64,000 nucleotides of DNA from Anaerolineales bacterium UBA3082. Lineage in GTDB: Bacteria; Chloroflexota; Anaerolineae; UBA7937. The position numbers were made by a program, and so were the translations under genes. Below are positions 27,090 to 35,438 of the stretch, piece by piece. Position 1 is the first letter of the stretch. Each line of letters starts with the position of its first letter. The stretch spans positions 1-64,000 of the forward strand of contig DFBK01000011.1 of the NCBI GenBank assembly GCA_002366595.1, given 5' to 3'. Under the pieces are notes generated by a model. The model saw only the letters and a program-made list of their open reading frames with translations, ran no database searches and was not told the DNA's origin.

Positions 27090-28271
27090 TTAGCACCAAA
27101 CCTTCAAGGCGGCTTTGAACTTGCCAAAGATGCGATCCCAGTTATAGTTAGTGAGCACATATCTCCGACCGTTGGCGCCCATCTGACGACGAAGATCAGG
27201 CCGTTCCAGAAGGAGGTTCACACACTCCTCGAACTCTTCATAGTTACCGAAGTATAAGCCTCCGTTGCTCTTCTGGCAGTGGTATTTCGTGACCGCGCAA
27301 AGGTCGTGAACGAGGGCGGGGACTTCGTTCAACCAGGACTCCATCAGCACTATAGAGAAACTCTCGTTCACCGAGGGTTGGCAAAGGATAGTGGCCGCTG
27401 CATAGGCGTCCAATTTCTCCTGCTCTTCTGTGAAGCCCAATTGCACGATGTCGCGCCGCTGGGGCAGAATCTCTGGACCGGTGCCCATGAGGATCAGGAA
27501 CAGGTCGTTCTGGTTGCGTTCTTTATACTTCGTGAAATATGAGACCAGGAGAGGCAGGTTCTTTGCCGCCTCTAGCCTTCCAGAGTAAACAATGAACCTC
27601 TCTCTTATTCTATACTTCTTGCGAAACCTGTCCCCTACCCCTGTGAGATCATGGAAACCGAACCCTATGATCCTCATCCCATCGTTTACTATCCTTAGCC
27701 TCTCCTTGGCGAACTCCATCTCTGGCCAAGAGTTGAACACGATCCCTCGACACTCTTCTAACATGGTTCTCGTGGCTTCAAAATATGCATAGGGCTCATC
27801 GTGCAAACAGGGCCAGATAATCGACTTTTCCGGCCGTAAGGTCGAGCCGTAGTAGGTAGTCCCAAATAGATAAGGCACGAAGATCAAGAGGTCGTACAGA
27901 CCCCCACTTCTGTCTATATAGTCGTACAACGAAGCGCTGTGGACGCCCTCATCGATCCAGCCGTATTGCTCTTCAGTGGTTAGTTCTTGGTGGGTAGCGA
28001 TCTTACGGCTCAAATCCAAGAATCTGGCTAGGTCTCGGTTTTGATTGACCGGAAACCTCCTCACATTGACGTGGTTGATGATCTCACTGCCTGGGCGGTA
28101 GTAGTTCTGCCAGGTGTAATGATCGCGGGCGCAAGTGGTCAGAACATCCACCTCCAACCCACGGTCGACTAGGTTCTCGGCGAGCCCGCGAGCGAGGGTC
28201 TCTGCTCCTCCCAGGATCTCCTCCCCGTAGCGGGGAACAACTATGGCGATCTTTCTCCCTTCTCCAGCCAC
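27090..28271 (-). CDS. GT4 glycosyltransferase
   Basis: This GT-B enzyme of 393 residues starts KIAIVVPRYGEEILGGAETL, has VDVLTTCARDHYTWQNYY, RFIVYSGRLEAAKNLPLLV, and the donor-site stretch QPSVNESFSIVLMESWLNEV. The GTG at 28271 follows GAGGAG by 8 bases. It lies 13 bases after the coiled-coil gene and 61 bases before the next GT4. Relatives occur beside Wzm/Wzt transporters; specificity unknown. Confidence 0.9.
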   Translation of the reverse strand: MAGEGRKIAIVVPRYGEEILGGAETLARGLAENLVDRGLEVDVLTTCARDHYTWQNYYRPGSEIINHVNVRRFPVNQNRDLARFLDLSRKIATHQELTTEEQYGWIDEGVHSASLYDYIDRSGGLYDLLIFVPYLFGTTYYGSTLRPEKSIIWPCLHDEPYAYFEATRTMLEECRGIVFNSWPEMEFAKERLRIVNDGMRIIGFGFHDLTGVGDRFRKKYRIRERFIVYSGRLEAAKNLPLLVSYFTKYKERNQNDLFLILMGTGPEILPQRRDIVQLGFTEEQEKLDAYAAATILCQPSVNESFSIVLMESWLNEVPALVHDLCAVTKYHCQKSNGGLYFGNYEEFEECVNLLLERPDLRRQMGANGRRYVLTNYNWDRIFGKFKAALKVWC

Positions 28272-28284
28272 CGCTTCTTCTCCT

Positions 28285-28803
28285 CTAGTCTGGCCGGGTG
28301 GAGAAGAGGGCTTGTAGCTCTTTCAGATCTGCCCGCAAAGCCTCGATCTCTGCCCGTAGCTGCTTGAGCGCATCTTCTTGGTCGAGAAGTTGCTTTTGCT
28401 TGCCAACCAACTCGCTCAGGATACGCACAACGTGGTTGTTGAAGGCTGCCTGATTAGCAGCCAAGATGTTGACGTAGAAGAGGACTAGATTATGAGCCTC
28501 CCTTCGGATCCTTCGCCAGAGACCACCGAGGAAGGGGATCCTCCGAGTCATTGTCTCGGTCAATAGGAGATCCACCCAGATCTTATTGGCTTGCTCTCTC
28601 GCCTGCTGGAGGCTGTAACACATCTTGGGGGCGAGGGCCCTGACAGAGGGATCTATGTCGGCCATCTCGGAACCGAAATCGGGCAACCAGGGCTCGGCCT
28701 TCTTCTGAGCAGCCCTTTGTCTAAGGCGCTCTCTGATGCGCTGCATGATCTCTTCCACATCGACCTCTGGATCCCTGATCTCGATGATATCATCCTCTGC
28801 CAT
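28285..28803 (-). CDS. Stand-alone coiled-coil module protein of unknown function
   Basis: The protein has 172 residues from ATG 28803, chosen for GGAGG 8 bases upstream. The N-terminus is acidic and contains DPEVDVEEIMQRIRERLRQR. A middle part has RIPFLGGLWRRIRREAHNLV and ILAANQAAFNNHVVRILSEL. The C-terminus is a heptad-rich coiled coil (LKQLRAEIEALRADLKELQA). There is no membrane helix and no catalytic motif. The same module, in the same order, forms the C-terminal half of the GT2 two genes upstream (30010-30555). It probably organises or tethers glycosyltransferases; that is inference from the fusion. Confidence 0.8.
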   Translation of the reverse strand: MAEDDIIEIRDPEVDVEEIMQRIRERLRQRAAQKKAEPWLPDFGSEMADIDPSVRALAPKMCYSLQQAREQANKIWVDLLLTETMTRRIPFLGGLWRRIRREAHNLVLFYVNILAANQAAFNNHVVRILSELVGKQKQLLDQEDALKQLRAEIEALRADLKELQALFSTRPD

Positions 28804-28822
28804 TTTAGTTCCCTCCACCTCT

Positions 28823-30007
28823 TTAAGCCAAGTTAGACAGGATATCACGAATGAAGGCTATATACCCCTGGGCTGAGCCTACCAAGGAGTGGTTCTCCTC
28901 GATGTAGGCACGAGCAGTGGTCCCCAATTCTTGACGAGCGCCTTCGTTGGCTGCCAAGAACTCCATGTAGCCAAGAAGCGCCTCCTCTTCCCTATCCCCA
29001 GGCTCCACCTTGAGACAGCAATCATCGGGTAGTTCGACAAACCAGCCCACATCGGATACGATCACCGGCTTTCCAGCTCCCATGAGACGTATGACGCTAG
29101 CGGAGGTCTCGCCAGCGGTAGGAAACCGTAGGTTGATACCCACATCGCAGGCAGCGATGTACGCCTGGAAGGCATCCATGTTCACATACCCAGTTACCTT
29201 CACTGCCCCTTCCAACCCCAACTCGTGAATCCTATCCTCTACCCGATAAGGGGGTACCGATTCTCCCACTAAGAGGTAGATCGCATTGGCCCGCTTTTGC
29301 CTAAGGCGGGCAAAGGCTCGCAGAATCACCTCAATTCGCTTTACCGGATCGATGCGCCCAAAGGAAGCCACCACAAATTGATCCCCTAAACCCAAGGAGG
29401 ACCGAGCATCTGTCAGGGAAGGAAGTTTTCTGAGGCTGAGGTGCTGATTCACCTTGGCCATCCTTATCCCCGGGCGGATCCCGTCTAGCTGACGCGCTAC
29501 ATAGTCGCTGTGAACGATGATGCCTAGACTCGAGTCCACCACCCGCTCACAAAGCGGATACCGATAGCGTGGCACTTGCTCCTTTCCGGCGAACATCCTC
29601 CTGGCCCGGACCATACCCTCAACCCCATAGGAATACCCCATCTCGCGAATGTAGCCGATTAGATCTCCTCTGCCTACAGTTATGGACTGTAGGAAATGGT
29701 GAAGCACAAAGTCATGCAGGACCGTGACCCCTGGATGGCGGAGTAGTTGGTGATAGATGTATTCGTGATAGGGGCTGTTGCCCATCTGGTATAGGCACAT
29801 ATCGTATCTTCTCTCTCTTGCCAGGCGTTCGAAATCCCAATGATGAAAGATAGAGAAGGAATCTACGATCTCTCGATTGCTAGGCTCATAGACATCGATG
29901 AATAGGTCGATATGGGCATGGCGGGCGAGATAGGGCAACAGCTCTTCACTATAGTCGGAGATACCCGAGGGCATAGGGTTTAGAGGGCTGAAGTAGGCGA
30001 TCCTCAT
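28823..30007 (-). CDS. GT4 glycosyltransferase
   Basis: This GT-B enzyme of about 394 residues starts MRIAYFSPLNPMPSGISDYS, has VTVLHDFVLHHFLQSITVGR, VVASFGRIDPVKRIEVILRA, VKVTGYVNMDAFQAYIAACD and LRFPTAGETSASVIRLMGAG. The S-G-I-S-D-Y-S and H-D-F motifs mark a clade common in Wzm/Wzt clusters. I chose ATG 30007 over a TTG at 30013 that would overlap the upstream stop. It sits between two genes that share the coiled-coil module. Confidence 0.9.
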   Translation of the reverse strand: MRIAYFSPLNPMPSGISDYSEELLPYLARHAHIDLFIDVYEPSNREIVDSFSIFHHWDFERLARERRYDMCLYQMGNSPYHEYIYHQLLRHPGVTVLHDFVLHHFLQSITVGRGDLIGYIREMGYSYGVEGMVRARRMFAGKEQVPRYRYPLCERVVDSSLGIIVHSDYVARQLDGIRPGIRMAKVNQHLSLRKLPSLTDARSSLGLGDQFVVASFGRIDPVKRIEVILRAFARLRQKRANAIYLLVGESVPPYRVEDRIHELGLEGAVKVTGYVNMDAFQAYIAACDVGINLRFPTAGETSASVIRLMGAGKPVIVSDVGWFVELPDDCCLKVEPGDREEEALLGYMEFLAANEGARQELGTTARAYIEENHSLVGSAQGYIAFIRDILSNLA

Positions 30008-30009
30008 GG

Positions 30010-31446
30010 TCAACTTGATTCGATCCCATCGCTTTCGTTGCTTACCGAGCCCCTGGGCTTCAGAGCCTGCTCGATTCCAGCGAGGCGTTCGCCCAGGGCC
30101 GCTAGTTGATTCTCTATCCGATTCAGCCGGTAGCCAACTTTGGCTATCTCCACAGCGAGCGCTGTGCTATCTCTATCGTTGTCGCAAACCCGCATATCCA
30201 GCTCATTTACGGCTCGAACTACCGCCTCGTTGAACTCGTTCTGCTGCTGGAGAATGGCCCTTACGAACCACTTGGTGGATACGCTGTTCCACATCTCGCG
30301 AATGAAGACTATGAGAGGGCCGATGAGCGGCTTGTGGGAGACGAAGGGGCGTTCCTCCACGTGTGATTTGCTGGCCAGTTCGTCCGTGAGTTGGCTTCCC
30401 GAGGACCGATTATCGCTTGTTTCGGCTTCTAGAACCCCCTTGTGTAAGGTCGGGGGTTCAGCCGACCCGTGTTGATGGTCTCCTTCTACGAGTCTCTTGC
30501 GCAATGATCCTAGGATCTCCGGTACGTCCATCCTCTCTTCATCTGTGTCCGCCATACGCTCTACCTCCTTCTCTCCTTTTGCCCAGGGCATGGAGGGCCA
30601 GAGGAGCAGTGTCTCGAGATAAGCGCGTTGCAATCCTCGCCGCTCATTTTCTGACTTCCATGCCCTCAGCCACTCCTTCTCGGCGGGGTAGAAATCCTCC
30701 TTCAACTGCTGGAAGCTGTACCGCTTCAGGATGAACCTTAGGCGGTTCCTATGCATAGCGCGGTGGTAGTTGTAGCTACCCCTCTTCATGGTTGCCGATT
30801 CATGATGGAGCACTACCGCTTGAGGTAGGTAGACCACCTTGTATCCTGCCTCCCGAGCACGAAAGCAGAGATCGACCTCTTCATAATAGCAGGGGAAGAA
30901 CCCTTCATCAAGGTAGCCTATTTCCTCTAGAAGGCTTCTTCTTATGGCGTGGGCTGCTCCGGTAACATAGTCTACCTCCCTCATCTGGTCATACTGCCCT
31001 TCGTCACGCTGGCCATATCCGTAGTGATCGGGCAATGCTTGAGGATATCTTATTATCCCCCCGGCGTGCTGGATGGTTATACCATCGGCGAAGAGGATCT
31101 TGCAGCCGACTATGCCTATCTTAGGGTCCATCTCAAAGGCTCGTGCCAACTCGGCAAGCCAATTTTCTCGGACAATCGTATCGTTGTCGAGGAGAGCGAT
31201 TAGCTCTCCTCTCGCTTTTTGCAAGCCTACATTTCTACCCCCGGCGGTGCCCAGATTTCGCTGGTTTCTGATCAACTTTACTTGGGGGAAGCATCCTTCC
31301 ACCAACTCGGGGGACCCATCGCTAGAGGCGTTATCTACCACTATCACTTCATAGTTAGGATAACTCTGCACCAAGACCGAAGACAGGCAATCCTCCAAAT
31401 ACCCTTTTCCATTGTGATTGAGCACTATTACCGACATCTTCTTCAT
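30010..31446 (-). CDS. GT2 glycosyltransferase fused to the coiled-coil module
   Basis: The protein has 478 residues from ATG 31446. Residues 1 to about 270 form a GT2 domain: SVIVLNHNGKGYLEDCLSSV, VIVVDNASSDGSPELVEGCF, LIALLDNDTIVRENWLAELA, and IGYLDEGFFPCYYEEVDLCF. From about residue 297 it carries the module of the 28285 protein: DVPEILGSLRKRL, LIGPLIVFIREMWNSV, ILQQQNEFNEAVVRAVNEL and a final coiled coil. An internal ATG at 30555 with a perfect GGAGG 8 bases ahead stands exactly where the module begins, so the module may also be made alone. A longer start at 31515 would overlap the Wzt gene. Confidence 0.88.
   Translation of the reverse strand: MKKMSVIVLNHNGKGYLEDCLSSVLVQSYPNYEVIVVDNASSDGSPELVEGCFPQVKLIRNQRNLGTAGGRNVGLQKARGELIALLDNDTIVRENWLAELARAFEMDPKIGIVGCKILFADGITIQHAGGIIRYPQALPDHYGYGQRDEGQYDQMREVDYVTGAAHAIRRSLLEEIGYLDEGFFPCYYEEVDLCFRAREAGYKVVYLPQAVVLHHESATMKRGSYNYHRAMHRNRLRFILKRYSFQQLKEDFYPAEKEWLRAWKSENERRGLQRAYLETLLLWPSMPWAKGEKEVERMADTDEERMDVPEILGSLRKRLVEGDHQHGSAEPPTLHKGVLEAETSDNRSSGSQLTDELASKSHVEERPFVSHKPLIGPLIVFIREMWNSVSTKWFVRAILQQQNEFNEAVVRAVNELDMRVCDNDRDSTALAVEIAKVGYRLNRIENQLAALGERLAGIEQALKPRGSVSNESDGIESS
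30555..30568 (-). promoter_or_regulatory. Internal ribosome binding site and ATG at the module boundary
   Basis: On the minus strand GGAGG (30568-30564), an 8-base spacer, then ATG GCG GAC (from 30555). The stand-alone module gene starts with the same GGAGG-8-ATG arrangement and with M-A-E/D. It marks either a recent gene fusion or dual translation. Confidence 0.6.
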
Positions 31447-31472
31447 GGTGTTTTCTCGCTTATGACACGATC

Positions 31473-32714
31473 TCAAACTTCTCTCGGATGGGAGACCTTT
31501 GAGGTGTGCCTCCATCGACAGGGGATATAAAGCGTTCCTTCGCTTTCCTTTATGGGGCCTCTTTCAACCTTGAAGTTATACATACGGTGGTGGTGGTCAA
31601 AGGGGTGGACCGAATTATAATCGTAGATCGACACCGTGAAGTCGTATTCCCCTCGTAGGAGAGGTAGATGGTCTATCACAAACTCCACTTCCCCCTCTCC
31701 CTCGATATGGTCGATGTTGTAGCCTGAGGTTCTAGTATTGGGGCCGTTGATATGGATGCCCTCCCTGGTATATATAGCCACCCCGAAAATAGGCCTCTTT
31801 ATGGTCTTGTGGGCCCGATATTTCATCCTAACCCTCATCATCTGGCCCGTGGTAAAGAGGTCACATTCCTTCCCCTGGGCATCGAGGAACTTCACCTCCA
31901 CTATCTCCGCCTCGCCACTCCCCCATCGCCTCCTCTCCTCCGAGACTGCGGGCGAAGGCTCAACGCCTTCCTTTGCCCTGACGCTGTCCAGGTAACGCTC
32001 AATCACTGTCTCCGGGTTCCCCTCCGCCCGTATGATACCCTCATCAAGCCAGAGGGCTCGGGAGCATACCTTGCGCACACTGTCCAGGTTATGGGAAACG
32101 TAGAGAATAGTCACCCCCTGTGCCTGCAACTCGCTTATCCGAACCAAGCATTTCCCTTGGAATGACTCATCGCCTACAGCCAATACCTCGTCGATGAGTA
32201 GGATCTCTGGATGGACGTGAATGGCTACGGCAAACCCCAGCCGTATGTACATACCGGAGGAGTAGTGCTTCACCGGCACGTCGATGAACCGTTCAAGTTC
32301 CGCGAAGGCCACCAGTTCGTCGAACCTCTCAGCGATCTGTTTACGCGTTAAGCCCAAGATGGAGCCGTTCAGGTAGACATTCTCCCTACCGGTGAGCTCC
32401 GGGTGGAAACCCGCTCCTAGTTCTAGTAGAGTTGATACCCTGCCTTTTGCCGTGATCCGCCCCGACGTCGGCTCTAGGATCCTGGCGATGAGTTTAAGCA
32501 GTGTGCTCTTGCCCGCTCCGTTAGGGCCGATAACCCCCACGGTGTCACCCTTCTCAACCGCGAAGCTTATATCTCTTAAGGCCCACAACTCCTCTGCTGG
32601 TGCCCGGTTCCTAAGGCCAAATAGGCTGGCGAAGCTTTCTTGCAGAGTGCGGGGTTGCTCAGGGCGGTAGAGAAACCTCTTGGAGACCTTATCGAGTTGG
32701 ATGACTTGGGTCAT
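31473..32714 (-). CDS. wzt: Polysaccharide ABC transporter ATP-binding protein (Wzt-like) with C-terminal glycan-binding domain
   Basis: The protein has 413 residues. The ATPase domain has Walker A GPNGAGKSTLLKL, the signature YSSGMYIRLGFAVAIHV, Walker B EILLIDEVLAVGDE and the switch His in ILYVSHNLDSV. From about residue 260 a beta-rich Wzt_C-type domain follows, which in O-antigen exporters binds the modified chain end. Its permease partner is probably the Wzm-like gene at 42770, about 10 kb upstream, an unusual separation. The start overlaps the preceding membrane-protein gene by 26 bases. Confidence 0.92.
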   Translation of the reverse strand: MTQVIQLDKVSKRFLYRPEQPRTLQESFASLFGLRNRAPAEELWALRDISFAVEKGDTVGVIGPNGAGKSTLLKLIARILEPTSGRITAKGRVSTLLELGAGFHPELTGRENVYLNGSILGLTRKQIAERFDELVAFAELERFIDVPVKHYSSGMYIRLGFAVAIHVHPEILLIDEVLAVGDESFQGKCLVRISELQAQGVTILYVSHNLDSVRKVCSRALWLDEGIIRAEGNPETVIERYLDSVRAKEGVEPSPAVSEERRRWGSGEAEIVEVKFLDAQGKECDLFTTGQMMRVRMKYRAHKTIKRPIFGVAIYTREGIHINGPNTRTSGYNIDHIEGEGEVEFVIDHLPLLRGEYDFTVSIYDYNSVHPFDHHHRMYNFKVERGPIKESEGTLYIPCRWRHTSKVSHPREV

Positions 32715-33435
32715 CTTGTGGGGCTTGCTCCATCTTGTCCGAATAGATAATGACGCGATAGATAAATAAGAGATAGAGCGATAGGTAAAGGGCTGCCAGG
32801 AGGATATAGAAATTCCGGTTCCCCCAGAAGTAGGGCTTGCCAGCGGTCAGTCTTTCGAGAGCAAGAGCCGCGGCTTCTACTGGGGTGCCCTTGTAGTAGG
32901 CGACGAAAGCAAGATCGCCCGCTTGCGGCGCGCCGTTCACGTACATCATACCGTCGGGATATAGATCCTCGGAAGTTGATCGTATATTGATGCTGTTGGC
33001 CAAAGTCGATTCCGGAGATTCGAGGTAGAAAAAGAGCCTCTTACCGGCTGACTCACGAAGAGGGGAGAAGGTGAAGATGAAGTAGGCGTAATCTTCAACC
33101 TCGCTACCATTGAAGCGGATACTAACCAGTTCCCTTTGCGAATCTGCCTCCAGCAGGTGAAAAGAGATATCGCGGGTGTTTTTCCTTGCATAGGTTCCCA
33201 GGAGCAGATCTATGCGATAGAGTCCGGAGTAGGGGGAAAAGAAACTCTGGCCTACTTGAAAGGAGCCATGGAGTGGGCCCACTACTTCGCCATTCTGCCG
33301 TTGCTCTGTAGGAGGGAAGACGACCTTTTGCCAGGCCACGCTCCAGACTAGCGGGGGCCCCAGTATGGGTAGGACCAAAAATAGTATGGCCATCACACCT
33401 AGTCGGGCTTGCTTCTTTTTCAAGCCACCAGCCAT
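32689..33435 (-). CDS. Membrane protein with large extracytoplasmic domain, unknown function
   Basis: The protein has 248 residues with one helix near the N-terminus (VMAILFLVLPILGPPLVWSV) and one near the C-terminus (FYILLAALYLSLYLLFIYRV). Between them lies a beta-rich domain with VGQSFFSPYSGLYRIDLLL and YPDGMMYVNG. Similar outside domains occur in some GT-C proteins, but I cannot name the family. The ATG at 33435 starts it; its end overlaps the Wzt gene by 26 bases, so the two are translationally linked. Confidence 0.7.
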   Translation of the reverse strand: MAGGLKKKQARLGVMAILFLVLPILGPPLVWSVAWQKVVFPPTEQRQNGEVVGPLHGSFQVGQSFFSPYSGLYRIDLLLGTYARKNTRDISFHLLEADSQRELVSIRFNGSEVEDYAYFIFTFSPLRESAGKRLFFYLESPESTLANSINIRSTSEDLYPDGMMYVNGAPQAGDLAFVAYYKGTPVEAAALALERLTAGKPYFWGNRNFYILLAALYLSLYLLFIYRVIIYSDKMEQAPQDDPSHPTR

Positions 33436-33533
33436 ATCGCCATGACCTCATTTTTGCCAAGCAGCGATGGTGCTGCAGGAATGCCAGGGACGTATTCTCG
33501 GCCGGCGGACGAACCAAAGGAAAAAGCGTAACA

Positions 33534-33780
33534 GAGAACTCATCCACTCCAGATTATATCCCATCTCAACGGAAAGATAAAGTTCGCCACGCGCCTCTGA
33601 GGAAAGTCACTATGTATCCAAGAATACAGACTAGGTCGAAGAAGAGGCAGGTGACCAATGTGGGGAATCCGAGGTGGTGCCAGCGCGAGGGGATTATCTC
33701 CCTCAGCCCCACCATGAATAAGGTGGCCATGGGAACGATAGCCACATAGAGGTATCGAGCATGAGGGAAATGGGAGGAGG
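33534..33780 (-). pseudogene. Diverged duplicate of the 3' end of the DUF2142-like gene
   Basis: 33534-33780 repeats 33818-34067 with an offset of 284-287 bp and scattered mismatches. On the minus strand both encode PHARYLYVAIVPMATLFMVG and LREIIPS. Only the right-hand copy is attached to the full gene at 33871. The left copy has no upstream part, so it is the leftover tail of a lost paralogue or of a tandem duplication. Confidence 0.75.
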
Positions 33781-33870
33781 GGCCAACGAGGGAAGAACCG
33801 AGCGACGAGGCGCAAAAGAGAACTCGTTCACTCGAGATTATACCCCATCCCGGCGAAAGGACAAAGTTCG

Positions 33871-35343
33871 CTACGCGCCTCCGAAGAAAGGCACCACATA
33901 TCCGAGGAGACAGATTGTGTCGAAGAGGAAGAAAGAGGTGAGAAAGAGGGGGAATCCAAGGTGGTGCCGGTGCGAGGGGATTATCTCCCTCAGCCCGACC
34001 ATGAACAAAGTGGCCATGGGAACGATAGCCACATAGAGGTATCGAGCATGAGGGAAATCGAGGCGAGCATGAGGGAAATCGGAGGAGGGGTCAAGAGGGT
34101 GTGTCCGAAGAACCACCATAATTAAGGTGATCGCTGCGCAGGCGAAGAGATAGAGTAGGCTCTTGAGTTGCCAGGAAGCCAGACGCTGCTTCCCATTTCT
34201 CCATGCTCTGGCAGCGAGGAGGGCCAAGCCGGCTATGGAAGCGATATTGACTGTGGCTAGCACAAGGTACCATGGAGCATCCAGTCCCAGGTAGCGCACT
34301 CCGAAGCGTGCCCAAAAGGTCTCGAACAATAATTGCATCCCGGAGAGATAGAGTTGCCGGTACTGGATTGACTTCCGCCAATGCTCCAGGGAGTGAACGA
34401 TCTTCGGAGCGTAACGGAAATGCAACCAATCCTCAGCGACCCGATAGACCCAGGGTTTTAGATCCCAGCTGAGTGTGTTTGTCTCCGACATGGCCTCTCC
34501 AGCCCGGAAATCGACCGCCATAGCGATGATCCCTACCCCCATGGCTACCACGAGCCCGAGAAAGGCCCACCGCCAAGCACGGGACCTCGAAGCGATCCTT
34601 CCGGGAAGGGATAAAAGGAGGCCGGCTCCCGCGAAGGGGATCATCACCAGCGCACTTGACTTGGTCCAGATACCGAGAGGTATCAAAAGGCCAAGGGAGA
34701 GACTTGACCAGAAGGAGATCCCGCACTTGAAGGACCTCACCGAGAGATAGACGAAGAGGCTACAGATGAGTTCCGCTAAGTGATCATTGTTGATGGTGCT
34801 GGTCATGAAGGTATGGGCGGGTATGAAGAGTACAAGGGTGGGGATGCCAAGGGTTAGGAAGGGCTCTTTGGGGAAAAGCTCCCTAGCCGTCAAGAAGGCA
34901 ACGAGTACCACCAGGGTGCTCAAGGCCACCGAAACGAGGCGCGCCGCGTAAGCCTGGGTAGCCACATCTTGCTCTTCCAGTGGAGCGAGGAGAAGCGCGT
35001 TGAGGAGGTAGTAGGATGGGGAATGAGACAACTGGCTAGGGCCTGGGATATCGGGCGGTTGAGGGGCGATGCGTGCCTCTGGTGGAACAAAGGCAGCCGG
35101 TTGATAACGGCCAACGTCCTGCTCGATCATCGAGGCGACGATCTCCCTACTCACAGAGGGGAAGATATCCCCTTCCTGGGGCAGACTTCGCCTCTCCAAG
35201 ATGAGTTTGACATATTCGAAATGAGAGGGCTCATCTGGGGCTTGCCATAGAGGTACAACACTACTATATATCACACCCCGAACCATGGCTAAGGCTAGAA
35301 GAAGTACGAGGGGCTTGATTCGACCATCTTGGAGGTGCTTCAT
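33871..35343 (-). CDS. Polytopic membrane protein, DUF2142-like / GT-C superfamily
   Basis: The protein has about 490 residues from ATG 35343 with roughly ten or more hydrophobic helices. The first outside loop has VVPLWQAPDEPSHFEYVKLI, a motif of the DUF2142-type membrane proteins, and later HSPSYYLLNALLL and HTFMTSTINNDHLAEL. The end contains DFPHARLDFPHARYLYV, where an 18-bp in-frame tandem duplication repeats DFPHAR. Probable role is glycan assembly at the membrane, from context. It is followed by a duplicated copy of its own 3' end. Confidence 0.8.
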   Translation of the reverse strand: MKHLQDGRIKPLVLLLALAMVRGVIYSSVVPLWQAPDEPSHFEYVKLILERRSLPQEGDIFPSVSREIVASMIEQDVGRYQPAAFVPPEARIAPQPPDIPGPSQLSHSPSYYLLNALLLAPLEEQDVATQAYAARLVSVALSTLVVLVAFLTARELFPKEPFLTLGIPTLVLFIPAHTFMTSTINNDHLAELICSLFVYLSVRSFKCGISFWSSLSLGLLIPLGIWTKSSALVMIPFAGAGLLLSLPGRIASRSRAWRWAFLGLVVAMGVGIIAMAVDFRAGEAMSETNTLSWDLKPWVYRVAEDWLHFRYAPKIVHSLEHWRKSIQYRQLYLSGMQLLFETFWARFGVRYLGLDAPWYLVLATVNIASIAGLALLAARAWRNGKQRLASWQLKSLLYLFACAAITLIMVVLRTHPLDPSSDFPHARLDFPHARYLYVAIVPMATLFMVGLREIIPSHRHHLGFPLFLTSFFLFDTICLLGYVVPFFGGA

Positions 35344-35438
35344 ACCAGAATACTCGCTACGATTCTTGAGCGCTGAAGTATGATCACATTCCACGCGATA
35401 GACGGATGAGCCGCCTTCTCGCAAAGGGTTGTCTTTGG

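Noticed and set aside
30010..31446. Frameshift as the cause of the GT2 to coiled-coil fusion
   Set aside because: Unlike the case at 10324, no nearby stop or overlap appears when the frame is altered. The linker stays open and plausible, so I keep it as a real fused frame with an internal start site.
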